Positions 45,561-56,590 of a stretch of 64,000 nucleotides of DNA are shown in pieces. Made by a program: the position numbers and the translations under genes. Origin of the DNA: Heligmosomoides polygyrus polygyrus (lineage: Eukaryota > Nematoda > Chromadorea > Rhabditida > Heligmosomidae); contig OX377204.1 of assembly GCA_947396885.1 (NCBI GenBank), positions 20,095,706 through 20,159,705 on the forward strand, written 5' to 3'. Every line of letters starts with the position of its first letter. The first letter of the stretch is position 1. Below the pieces are notes generated by a model. The model did not search any database and was not told the DNA's origin. It saw only the letters and a list, made by a program, of their open reading frames with translations.

Positions 45561-45801
45561 TTCCCCAAATTATGCATAAATGCACATAACTGTATAAATA
45601 CTTCAAGAACTTTTTGAAAATTTCATACATTGGGTTCGTTAGAAAGCCTGGCATTTATTCTTCTTTATTTTTTTCAGCATTATCCACAGAATTTAGTCAG
45701 GACAACTAAGCAAGATTTAAAAGTTTACGAACCTTTACAAAATCTGTTTAACACCTTCTGATCAACCTGATATTTTATTTATATTTTTGTTCCTTGTAAA
45801 G

Positions 45802-46072
45802 CACGGTCAGTGGTGGCGCCGGAGCACTACCATGCAGGGCTATTGGTTTTCTCTCGCCCAGGCGACCCAAGCCTTCTACTCTTTCGGAGAAGGTGAACTG
45901 GTACTAGACTTGTCTGGGAAGGATAAAACACTGACTTGTTCATAAGTGGTCACCCTAAGCATTTAGTAGGTCAAACTCGCATACAGATTGCCCTCACTGT
46001 AACCTGTGGAATATGAATACGTGGCATTCCAAACAGGGATTGAGTAACGACGTCCTTTACTCCTTATCCTCA
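45802..46072 (+). mobile_element. SINE family 1 copy
   Basis: GGTCAGTGGTGGCGCCGG head and GACTTGTCTGGGAAGGATAA body, tail GTCCTTTACTCCTTATCC. Confidence 0.75.
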
Positions 46073-46079
46073 TTAACCT

Positions 46080-47280
46080 GAACATACAAAAGGGACCTGT
46101 TTTGTTCCACGGTTGATAGCGCATTTCACAAAGAGACCGACCAATGCCGAGGTAGCACTTTTAGTGATTTTCTGTTGAGGTATGTAGCGCTTTCGGAGGA
46201 GCAGGTTGTCGCTTCTGCACCTCCTCTCCATTCTTGGTTCGGGTACTGTGCTTAGATTTTTCCTGTGCGTCGGTTGAATCATGAGTCGAGCATTTTTTTG
46301 CATAGGGGTTTTGACACACTTTGTTTTGAAACTGTGTTCACTAGACATTCGTTTGCTAAAAGTCATTAAAAATAGCTTACCATTTGTAAAATAAAGATAT
46401 TCAATGAAAAAACTCACCACATCGTGGACGGGGGAGAACAGTGAGATATCTGAAAACTTCATGTACTGAACCAAGACAAAAAGACGGAACGATGATGAGG
46501 CGTAGACGTTGCGACAGAGACAGACGCATTAGTCAGATTAGAAGCATGGTTTGGTGGACGAGGCAAATGTCTGAGAAAGAGATATGAATTTCGTAATTAG
46601 GAATCCTTGCCGATGCAGCATCGGCAATAGCTCAATGGTGGAAAAAGCGCATACTACGACGCATTCTAGATCGATTCCATATCCATGCTAACGGCAGCGC
46701 AATACGGGGAGAGGAGATCCAGCAATTCTAGTATATTCCGTCCTCCCCGTGTGATCGTGGCTGACGAATTGGATAGAATACAACTTTTAGCTGCCGATCA
46801 ACGACACGATACAATGCGTTATAATGAGCCCTGCTCAATCGAACGGGTGATCTTTTTATGTGATTTCGGAGTCATCTCAAATATTCCTTTTCTTATTCGA
46901 TGTCTTCCACATTTCGTCTTCTATTTTCGATCCATCTCTGTCACATCCTAGGTGGGTTGTTTAAACTTACTGCATCTTTTATTCCCGTATTACGCCTCAA
47001 CGTCTTGACCCCGTCTGGTTTAGAAAATTTCGTCTCCCTTTGAACAACATGCGAGGGAGGGGTAGGGTTACTATTGCTATGGGAACATTTGTACCTATAG
47101 ATTTGTACTTTGACGTTAACAATTCATACAAGATGTAGCCATGAAGACGTTGTGCGACCAAGTGTGACGAACAGGCGTAACAGATTAGCACGATGCTTAG
47201 TCAATGAAGGATAAGAGAAGGGTATAAGGACATCTTGCCGAGTAGTGGAGTTGAACTCTGGCAAGGTGACATACACCGTT
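46080..47280. other. Unassigned; possible minus-strand exons
   Basis: On the minus strand 46449-46418 is a 32-base open block with a good acceptor (GTTTTCAG) and donor (GTGAGTTTT), and 46330-46080 stays open with a basic peptide (MERRCRSDNLLLRKRYIPQQ). They do not link to anything I recognise. Confidence 0.3.
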
Positions 47281-47283
47281 TTT

Positions 47284-47673
47284 GGATCTATCCTAGTCGG
47301 GAGGGGGGCACATAACTAAACATGATGTAAGAAATTTACCCGGAATTCACGAACCACCTTAAAGAGTACAAAATAGGACCTAAAAACAAACAGACAATAA
47401 ACAGAAAAAATCGCCGCGCTTTAATAACGTATCGGCGCGAAAACCGCATTCATACATCGCTGACCGCCGCCTCACATATTATAACCGGGATCTATCACGG
47501 GGAGGGGCGCGCATCGATTGTCAACCGCGGTGAATTTTTTTATTTTTGCTGTACTTTTTGTGAATTTTGTCAGCATGGGCCCTATTTTGCCCTCTAGAAC
47601 CCACTCCGAGAATCTCTAGTCATTTTGTTGCATGGGTTTTAGTTATGTACCCACCCCCGACTAGGATAGATCC
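47284..47673. mobile_element. 390-bp MITE with ~36-bp inverted ends
   Basis: Left end GGATCTATCCTAGTCGGGAG..CACATAACTAAA and the same sequence inverted at the right end (ending GACTAGGATAGATCC). No coding frame. Flanking duplication not clear. Related ends occur at about 806-824, 1722-1912 and 4185-4207. Confidence 0.75.
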
Positions 47674-48429
47674 TCGTCTTTACGTCAAATTTAACACTTG
47701 ACACACTCGAACCCAAACTGAACAACATCTAGCAACTAAAAAGAAGCGTCCTCCAGATAAAATCAGGCATGTCCTAAGCACATTATGATCAATTTTTGCC
47801 CAAGTAAGACCTGATATGACTTTTTTTTGAAATTTTTTGTACAACTACCTCCCCCTCCCGGAAACATTGAACACCATCTTTGAATTTCCATAAAACTTTG
47901 TAATGAATTGAAGTTTATTTTGAAGTGCAAGAAATCTAACGCATTGAAGGAAATAATCGCTGCAAGCACTTGTTCAGCTTATCGCGGCTCTTGTTTTTAG
48001 TATAATATCATTATCCTTATTATTATCATTTATTGCACGTATTTGTGCACTCTACCAAACAAAACAAATCAAATCAAATACACAACTTAATGAGTTGGAG
48101 GTTTTCTCGACAAGATGGGCCATTGTCATATTGCTTTTACTACGTCGTAATGTCGTAGCAAAGCGTTCTTCCCAACAATTCCTCGTAATGCAATGATTTT
48201 GATACGGAGAATAATAGGCATGGTAAAAAGTGGCCGAGAATGAATGTTCAATGTGTATGGACTTCTGTGCTGTCGTCAGCTGAAGCAAAGTGTTTTTGAA
48301 AGAGTTGAATACAATCGTACAAGAAAGGCAGTAATCAGTACGCAGATACACAATAGAAGCTAACTATCCATAGTAAGGATCCGAAATTTTCTTTAGCGAT
48401 TGCAAATTCATGAAATAAGGAAGGAATAG

Positions 48430-48515
48430 GCTGACCGCTAAGGCTGCCTCCAAGACGTCCCTAGAAGAAGAATGCGTGGCGCATCCGAAAGAGACTGACT
48501 AACACCATTCTTTCT
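48430..48515 (+). mobile_element. SINE family 1, 3' end fragment
   Basis: CTGCCTCCAAGACGTCCC and ATGCGTGGCGCATCCG. Confidence 0.6.
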
Positions 48516-48559
48516 TCTATATGGGGTCAATACCTTTGAGTAGGTAACAGATACGAATA

Positions 48560-48885
48560 AGGATAAAGGAGGGGTTAATCAACTCCTTTATGATCCTCAT
48601 TCTTATTTGTGGCATGTGCGACGCGTTCAACTTCTACAGCGATATCGTGGAGACGATTTGAACGCGTATTTGTTTTGTACAATGACTTGCGGTGGCTAAA
48701 AAATTCTGAGAGTCTACAGGTTTCTTCGACAAGTTTTCCCTTCTAAGAGAAGTCTGGTATCGATTCCACGACACCGGAGGAAGGGAAAGCTTGGTTCGCC
48801 TGGGTGAAAAACCCGAACCAAGATCCTCGATATAGGGTGCAGGAGACAGCGGTGCCTTCTTCAACTGCGCTTCCAAGTGTACAGA
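48560..48885 (-). mobile_element. SINE family 1 copy
   Basis: Starts AAGGATAAAGGAGGGGTTAA; contains a ~40-base insertion after the first block; head TTCTTCAACTGCGCTTCC. Confidence 0.75.
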
Positions 48886-49222
48886 GAACAATAAGCTTTT
48901 ATCAACTGCTCATATGTGAAACAAGGACCGTGTCCAACAACTACGAGAGCGACGAGAAAGTGGATACCTAGCAATAGACACCCGTTAAGCGCGAAAAGCA
49001 CTTACTATTAGTTTTCTTTTACCTCATTTCCAGAAATGCCATCAATTCTAGCACGATTACCGACACTTGCTATTGCTATCAAATTACTTGACAAATGTAA
49101 TGAAGTTTCGAGCAGCTGCACGTCAACCGTATGCTTGCAGCAAAAACTTCAACTTCTCTGCTAATAGTAAGGGTTAGCAGTGTTCACGTCATAGCAATTA
49201 ATCGAGACTCTATGTTGATTCA

Positions 49223-49310
49223 AGTTGTTTTGTTGCGATCAAATCTCTTGCGCCAAGCAGAACTCGAATCAGCGTCCTCTGGGCAAAATGCTACACCTTA
49301 CCCACAGAAC
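49223..49310. mobile_element. Half of a palindromic tRNA-like element, cut by a SINE
   Basis: Left arm only: TTTTGTTGCGATCAAATCTC, then AGCAGAACTCGAATC. It stops where an AAATAAATAAATAAAGG tail of the SINE at 49324 begins. Confidence 0.5.
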
Positions 49311-49323
49311 AAATAAATAAATA

Positions 49324-49520
49324 AAGGATAAAGGACGGCGTTATTCAATCCCAGCCGATGAACAAGTCAGTGCTTCATCTTTCCCAGACAAGTCTGGTAC
49401 CAATACCGACCCCGGAGGGATGGAAGGCTTGGGTGGCCTGGGCGAGAAATCCGAAACATGAACCTGGTATAGGGTGTAGGCGACAGCCGGCGCCTCCTTC
49501 AACTGCGCTCCACGCGCCCC
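49324..49520 (-). mobile_element. SINE family 1 copy with internal deletion
   Basis: Jumps from GGACGGCGTTATTCAATCCC straight to AGCCGATGAACAAGTCAGTG, losing about 100 bases; both ends otherwise well preserved and preceded by an AAATA repeat. Confidence 0.8.
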
Positions 49521-49601
49521 ATACCTTACACCACAGGCGCTATTTAATCACAGCGACAGAATCTGGCTCAGTACTTTGACTTTTTGATTTCATCAGTGAC
49601 A

Positions 49602-49770
49602 AGTATTCGCCTAGTGGTAGCGCAGTCCGAAGAGGATCCTTTCCCTTTGAGTCGAGGCTCCCGATTCGGGTTCAGCCAAGGCCAACCACTCGTTCCATTG
49701 CTCCGAGGAAGGCGAACTGCTACCAGACTCGCCTGGAAAAGATGGCACAAGTACCTGCCCATCGGGTGAT
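49602..49770 (+). mobile_element. SINE family 1, head half
   Basis: GCCTAGTGGTAGCGCAGTCC is one of the best A-box matches in the window; B box CCGATTCGGGTTC. Confidence 0.7.
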
Positions 49771-49784
49771 CAGCGTTAAAACTA

Positions 49785-50170
49785 TATGGGCCAAGTGTTG
49801 CCTGTCGTCCCGACGTTCATCGAGTTGCTCGAGTGGGCGCCAGCAGCGTCTCCATTCGTCCCTGCGACGTGCCAGAGTGCTTCAACGATTCTCCTTCTTC
49901 GAGGGACAAATCTTTCGTTCAGGGCTTTCAGGAAGATGTACGACCAACGCGTTGCTGGGCGTCCTGGTTTTCTCTTGACATCCCGCGAAATCCAGTCGGT
50001 GACGGGTCTCGTCCAGCGGGTGTCTGCGAAGCGCGTTACGTAGATGGCCCACCTAATTTTCAACGACTTGGCCCAAGCGACAGCGTATCTGGCCTTCGAA
50101 CGGCGACAAAGTTCGGAACTCCGGAGGCCTTCTCTCACTTGCGTGAATCGTGTCGCTTCGAGCACGGGTT
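49785..50170 (-). mobile_element. RTE-like 3' fragment of another lineage
   Basis: The 127-codon minus-strand frame contains KIRWAIYVTRFADTRWTRPV and VKRKPGRPATRWSYIFLKALN, the C-terminal domain of RTE-type elements, but clearly diverged from the copies at 3.0 and 51.8 kb. It sits directly beside SINE sequence. Confidence 0.75.
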
Positions 50171-50174
50171 AATT

Positions 50175-51120
50175 ACACGCAGTACTTCCTATATCGTAGG
50201 AGACACATCCCAATCAGGGATTAATTAACCCGGTCGTTAATTCTTTTACTCTAATAATAAGAGTCTAGCCGCTTCTCAAATTTTTCCACCTCGCGTCATG
50301 ACGAGTTAAGGAGTGATCACAAGCGGGCCTTTTTTGCGATCACTGGACTCCGTTGTCCTCACTAGCCTCCATCACAATTCCACGGATCCTTGTGCATATT
50401 GTGGTGTTCCACGGCATAGGCAGCGTTGCATTCTTATGCTGAAAAAAGTTTCAGAAAACTTCGTTGAGCTGGATGTCCTCATAAAGGTCCGGAAGCATCA
50501 AAAGGGGTCTACTATGTAGTGCAGAGCCAGTACAAAGTCTACGTTATTGCCGCTCGACCAGTTCATCTGTACATTTTTTGAGCGATGGACACACCTTCCT
50601 GTCCTGCCCCTCTTCTAGACCATGGTACTTACCCTGTTCGTCCTAGTTACTATTCGATCCGTCTCCTTCCGAAATCGATTTTGACCACAACGCGGATTTA
50701 CCGGTACAGGACGACCACCCTATCACAGCACCTTCGCTCTGTCGTTGCTACTGAAGGACGGAATGCTGCTAAAATCAGTGCTCGCACGGAATCACGAATT
50801 ACATGACGGGGTCGTGTCACTCAGAGCTGGGAATTCTAGATTGAAGAAGTCGTCTGAAGAGTCTGAGTGTAGAGCGTTGTTGTTGCCTGAGGAGCCTTCC
50901 AAGCGTACACATTTGCTTGCGTCTCCTCATGCGCCAATGCACTACTGCGATGACTTTGGAGTGAAACCTCGAAAGCCAGGTCCAGACTCCATCGCTTTGT
51001 GTCTCTGATGAGTTGAGTGCTCAATCGTGTTCTTCTTAGAGTAGGAAAACTTTCCCCTAGGCTTCTATAAATAGTCCAACCAGCTTGTGAAACAAGGCTG
51101 TGGAGTGTGTTACAGATAGA
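50175..51120. other. No gene supported
   Basis: Several overlapping open frames on both strands; no repeat or domain identified. Confidence 0.35.
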
Positions 51121-51124
51121 GGCT

Positions 51125-51235
51125 TCTGGTTCCAATTTTTTCCAAATCCTGGTTGGATCAGTCAAGCCTTCCAGCGCTCCGTGGTTGGTGAACTGGTACC
51201 AATCATGTCTGCGCCTCCTCCTAACCGTACAGCGT
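51125..51235 (+). mobile_element. SINE family 1, central fragment
   Basis: Only the CAGTCAAGCCTTCCAGCGC to GAACTGGTACCAATCATGTC part. Confidence 0.55.
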
Positions 51236-51819
51236 CAAGCCAATGTACCAACTTCCTCCCTTGAAACGTCCCCTCTGGTCAGACCAAACTGCCAAGAGGA
51301 CCCATTATCCCCTTCTTACGGAATTGAAGGACAGCCATTATGATTCTTGGATAGACACGATGCGTAATGCCGTCAGATATTGGTCGGCAATTCCTGAACA
51401 ATGGTGTGTGATCACTAGACTTCCAACGGCTTCTAAGCATAGTGAATAATCCCTATATTGCTCACTAACGAAAAGACCATAGAATACACTGTAGCCGGAA
51501 CAGCACTGCTCTGAGATTGATGCTCCAAACCGAAGACGCTGGAAGGGGTAACGAGTCGAGGAAGTGATGGATAGGCGGCCCGTTTTTACGGGCAGTCATT
51601 CTGAAGGCCGCAACGAATGCTTTCGGCGCCTGCTCTGCCAATCTAGTGGCTTGAAAGATGATTGACGCTGAATAAAGAAATTCCTTTTCAGCCAGACGTT
51701 GGTGCTTTGTCAACTCAGTGACGACAACAAGCGAAAATAATCGCTGTTTACAGAGCTGTGAACAATATCGACGACGTTTTGACTGCTATTGAAGCTTAAA
51801 AATAAAAATTTATAACATT

Positions 51820-53500
51820 ACTTTGATACTACGATACTTTGATGGTCCTTTTGTCGGCTGGAGGTCTTCTCAGAGGGGACCACAACTAGTCCAGACTGCT
51901 CGATCTCTGGCTGCTTGCATCCAGTGAGGCAGACTCCGCTCTCTGAAAGATCTTGAGAATGAGTCTGCCCATCGCATTGGCGGTCGTCCCAGTGGTCTCT
52001 TATGGTCTCTCGGGAGCCATTCTGTGACACGGAGACTCCATCTATCGTCCTTTCGTCGAAGCAGGTGTCCGGCCCAGCGATATTTGGACTTCTTCATGTA
52101 CTGCAGCGGGTCTGCTAACTGCGACTTCTCCCGTAGCTCCGAGCTTCGTAGGCCTCCTTGCCATTGCTGACGAGGGCTTATCCTCAGAAGACATCTCTCC
52201 AGTGCACGATGCTAGTTTGCATTGCTCTGGCGATTGCCTTGTTGTCGGGCCAGGTTTCCGTCGCGTAACACATCGCAGGCAGTACAGAGGCGTTGAATAT
52301 CGAGGCCCTAAGGCCGGGATCCTTGACCTGATCGGTGACTTCGCGAATCGAACTGAAGGCTACCCATGCTGCGCGTCTCCTGCGGGCGATTTCAGGAGCG
52401 AGGTCGCTATCCATGTTCAGCTCTCTTCTCAGATAGACGTAGAAGCCGACCTGTTGTAGAGCGACTCCATTTAACCTTACGAGTCCCGTGTCACACCACT
52501 GGTTGACCATAAATTGCGTTTTGGACATATTCATGTCCAATCCAACCTTCATACCTGCCACATTGAGTTCGTTCATCATTTCCTCGACTTCTGTCGTGCT
52601 GGTAGAGATGAGAACAATATCGTCGGCGAAGCGAAGGTTGCTGATCCGTTTATCGTCGACAAGGTAGCCTCTATCGTCCCAGTTCAAGTCTTTCATGGCA
52701 TCCTGGAGTACCGCTGTGAATAGCTTGGGAGAAATCGTGTCTCCCAGTAGTCGTGTACTCCTTTCCCGACAGGAATCTTAAGCTTTCGATCGAACAACTG
52801 GATGGTGGTCGATATGTTGGACAAGCATTCGTCGGAAAGTCAGAAGTCGGGTATAGGGCGATGCACAAGCGCCACACCAGCACGCACGATGTTGGAGCAT
52901 ATCCATTTATGATGGAGATGGTTCCTTGATCTTTGGTTTCCAGACGAAGGACAGCTACTCGCGGACTGATGATCTTGCAAGAGTCTACTAGGTGGTGCAC
53001 TGTCGAATTGACGAGAAATCCAACTCCGCCAATATTCTTTCTGTCCACCTTTGCTCCGATAATGAGAAGCTCGTTGTGGTCGTTCCTTCTTATGGTTTCC
53101 GTTCTGCCTTTCGTTTCCTGCAGGGCGGTAACGTCGTATTTGATGTTGCGGCTTCTGTAAAGCAGTGTCCGAAGATCCTGCTCAGATGCGTACGACAGTT
53201 ATAAGTGAAGACGAATAATCAGTTTCCGCGTCATAGTGGGAGGGGGTTTCCGGTAGTCCGATTCCAACGACGTCCTAATAGTTCAACTCCGAGACTAGAA
53301 GGCCCCTCGCCGGAGGTGGGTGCAACCGACGTCGTAGAAGGCCACCTCCGGCGCGTGGAGGACTGGAGCGCGGGTTCAGTTGTTTGAGCCATAGCGGTGG
53401 TCTGGTTACTCACATATTCCTGGCCAGGGATACTTGAAAGCCGCCCATACACGGAAAAGCATCGTGTACTGCGTGACGATTTGTGCCGTTAGCCATCACT
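51820..53500 (-). mobile_element. RTE-type non-LTR retrotransposon, internally deleted
   Basis: Read on the minus strand. The 5' part (53500-52850) encodes a piece of an apurinic-type endonuclease (VDRKNIGGVGFLVN, ISIINGYAP). It passes directly into a late reverse-transcriptase part: KLKIPVGKGV, a frameshift, then GDTISPKLFTAVLQDAMKDL and the catalytic FADDIVLIST box at about 52620-52590. The end domain reads YRWAGHLLRRKDDRWSLRVTEW...GRPPMRW. Roughly the first half of the reverse transcriptase is missing. The 3' end at about 51825 is a short ACTTTGATAC-type repeat tail, as usual in RTE elements. Confidence 0.88.
52184..52696 (-). pseudogene. RTE reverse transcriptase fragment
   Basis: A 170-codon open stretch containing the FADDIVL catalytic box and the downstream thumb region with YLRRELNMDSDLAPEIARRR. 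The frame is closed at both ends relative to a complete RTE protein. It produces no complete enzyme. Confidence 0.85.
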
Positions 53501-53554
53501 AAGTGATGTTCACCCCTTCACCGCGATGAGGTGGCACATGAAGGGGATTTATAA

Positions 53555-54420
53555 CATTTTCACGTCGAACTGGACACTTCATATCGGACTGGACACTATT
53601 CGCGTAAAATTGGACACTTCTAAGCCAGCTTGCGACTTTTGCAATCAAAGCGAACTCTTCCAAATCAAAATGACCTTCTTACAGGTTAAACTACAAACAG
53701 CAAACTCTCCAAGTTGGTAAGAATAATTCTTCGTTTAAGGAAAATTTGGTATAACTTTCTTCGAAATTTCTAGCCCAGCTGCCCCAATGAATGGAACAAA
53801 AGAATTGAATAAAATTTTAATTATTACTGAAGAAAACCATAAATTTAATTTTGTTTCGAAGTGTGACAAACCAACAGTCATACAGTCCATTAAAAGACGA
53901 GATCGCGCCATGCGCTGGGAAAGCTTGTCGTGATTTTTATCTGATAGATAGTGTAGATGCCTCTTACATAAAGCATCAAAGTGAATTATGTGTTAGTAGT
54001 GGTTTTCGCTGTATCGTTTACAGGTGTAAAGCTGAAGACAGCGGAAGTGCAGGTGTAAGGCTATATGCAAACAGGTATTTTGTTGTCAATCCAACAAAGT
54101 TGCAGCGTCATGGACGAGGGAATGGCGCAATTCCTTTTTAGCCCCAAAAAATAGCCACCTTTCTGCTCTAAAGAAGCAATAACTTATTTTCCTCAAACAT
54201 TTGGAATTTTATAAAATTTCAAACAATTTGCTCACTTTTTGTGTGTTAATTAGGATTTTAACAAATCAAACTGAGATTTTTCTTGAACAGAAAAATTATT
54301 CTAGCCTTTAGGAGAGTTATAGTTTGGCTTAGAAAGAAGTCTTCTCGATTAGGAAGAATTCGCTTTTATTTTAAAAGTTTTAGGCAAGCTTAGGGGAGTG
54401 TCCACTTTGACGTGAAAATG
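53555..54420. mobile_element. 865-bp TIR element, most complete copy
   Basis: Ends CATTTTCACGTCGAACTGG and, inverted, CATTTTCACGTCAAAGTGG. Internal sequence has no coding potential but is shared with stretches at 1-545 (inverted), 9530-9797, 28667-29240 and 61370-62080. The left end is built of repeated ...ACTGGACACTT... motifs. Non-autonomous DNA transposon is the simplest reading; superfamily unknown. Confidence 0.7.
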
Positions 54421-54539
54421 GAATAATTGATCGTTCTGATGAACCACTTCCACCCAAATCTACGACTTTCGTCCTTTCTCCAGCTTTGCTTGCACACCAT
54501 ACCGTACCCGTGAACGAAGTACGGCGTCTAAGTGTCGGA

Positions 54540-55045
54540 ACATCACCATCATCATCATCCTCATTAGCTTACGTACCGCTTGGTGGCGGGGTCCGCTCCT
54601 CTGGTGTGGTGACGCCATTTCTCCCTATCAAATGCTTGATCAGGGTGCACACAGGCTATCTATAAGTCCAGGTGCAACGTGTCTAGCCAACGTTGCTTCG
54701 GGGGTCCTCTCGGCCGCTTTCCAGGGACCTCAAGGTCCAGGCCAATCTTACGGGCGGTGTCGTCGTTAGCGCGAAGGACGTTGCCGTACCACCGTAGACG
54801 AGCTTCGTGCAGCTTCTCGACACCGAACCTATGTAGTATGATGTCATTGCAAACGCGGTCCAACCTCGTAACTCCGGCCTCCACCATAGCACTTTTGTCT
54901 ACATTGCACCGAAGCTGCTTTCAATTTCCTTCGTCAGGCCCAGCTCTTAGCGCCGTACGTCTCTACTGCCCTGACGACTGTCTTATAAGCCAAAGCATCC
55001 GAACGACGCGTAGACTTATAAAACAGTTGTCAGCCCAGTAAAAGG
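54540..55045 (-). mobile_element. Non-LTR retrotransposon 3' fragment with ATG-repeat tail
   Basis: Minus strand encodes YKTVVRAVETYGAKSW, then VTRLDRVCNDIILHRFGVEK, LRWYGNVLRANDDT and VPGKRPRGPPKQRWLDTLH, the C-terminal end of an RTE/BovB-like protein. The 3' end is a (CAT)n block on the plus strand at about 54541-54566, equal to an (ATG)n tail. Frameshift at about 54900. Confidence 0.8.
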
Positions 55046-55049
55046 CTGG

Positions 55050-55500
55050 TCGCCGCTAGTTATTTATAGCGTAGTCGAAACGGGAAATTTCCCGGAAAGA
55101 GCGCAGACTTTTTTTCACCTACAGAAACCACCTTGTCAGGGTGAACCGAAAGTTTTTGCCGTTTCCCACCCTCGAAATCATACCGCTATGACGCCCTTCA
55201 TTGCCAAGCGTTCAAATGAAAACACAAGCATGTTGTGTACTGCACTATGAAATAATTAATATTATTAATTAATATTTATGACATAGGCTAGGGGTGGGGT
55301 GTGGCTGCAGAAAATGTAGTACATGTCGAAGAGATGAAGATGATTTCGTTGAGTCGAGACCGGATTCGTGATTGGTGCGGTAATGGATGAAAAGTTTACC
55401 TAGTGAACCTCATCTGTAGGCCGAACACTCTTCAAGATCCTTCAAGAGCCATTTTCTGGAACATGTTGCTGCGACAGCAAATGAAGACTCCTAAGGGGCA
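55050..55500. other. No gene seen
   Basis: An AT palindrome-rich patch (AATTAATATTATTAATTAAT) lies at 55252-55275. Confidence 0.4.
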
Positions 55501-55504
55501 AATA

Positions 55505-56590
55505 CAGTACCGGACATGCCGCTGCGTCCAACAAGCACAAGCGGCGCAAAAGATGAGAAGCGACGCAAAAGGGCGCCGGAGAGCGCCGTTTTCCGCTCGC
55601 CACGCTCCGCGTCTGAGGCAAGTTGCGTTAGTGCGCGGCGTCCTCAACTTCTGGACGTTAGACTGAATGAAGGAGCTTATCCATGCGTTTGGACGAGCAT
55701 GGCCTACTGTTTGGAACTAACTGCCGGCATGGCGCGCGCTCTGAACAATGCATACAGGCCCGGCAGAATCAATCGAGTGGGAGCGACAACCTGTATAGCA
55801 AGCGACAGCTTCAACAGTGAGCGCATGGAGAGTTTTAACGAAAATTCCTAGCCTTCCTACTCAGGCATTGCTCTAGGACTGTCTAGCTTGCATCTAGAGT
55901 GCGCCGTGAACAATGCATGTAGAATCGAACCTATCAATCGAGTGGGCGCGAAAGCTTGAAGAGTGAGAGTTTGAAGAGTTTTATCAGAAATCCTTAGCCG
56001 CCCTACTCAGGAGCTGCTCTAGGACTGTCCAGCTTGCATCTGGAGTGCGCCGTGAACAATGCATATAGAGTCGAACCTATCAATCGAGTGGACGCGACCG
56101 CTCGCAAATTGCACGCGCGGGCGTGTTTGGAGCGCGATAACTCTGTCTCGTGTGAACCCTTCCGTGTGTAGCTTGTAGATTTTGTAGTCAGTAAAAAGCT
56201 CTAGCAGCTCGCTAAAGCACAGCGATGTAGCCTAAGAACTGACAAAGTTACGGTGGTGCAAAAATGCAGGTCAGGCTTGTACAACCAATTTTTTTCGATT
56301 TCAGGCGATCACTGCGGGAGGAGGCGATGAGCTGACGGCCTACAAATGCACAGGCTAACAGACCACTTAACGTACTTTACAAAAAAGCGCTTACAGCTCT
56401 CCAGCTGCCTAACCTGCCTTAGTTACAGCTACCGCTTTAGAGCGGCGGACGGCAGCTGTAAAGATTCTTCCGCCCTTACTCCTTCCGGTTTTGAGTTTTC
56501 GGCACTCGCAATGAAACTGTTCAGCTCGATGAGCTCTATCGAACAATGTCAATCTCGACCAATTTTGGAGATATCGATTTTTTGACAATT
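55505..56590 (+). repeat. Left outer arm of the foldback element
   Basis: Inverted match to 59590-58640. Open frames in both arms (RRKRAPESAVFRSPR-type peptides) are the same sequence read twice and are not considered genes. Confidence 0.85.

Noticed and set aside
55516..55851. Conserved peptide shared with 59244-59747 (minus), suggesting a duplicated gene
   Set aside because: The two frames are the same sequence in the two arms of the foldback element; conservation is explained by the inverted repeat.
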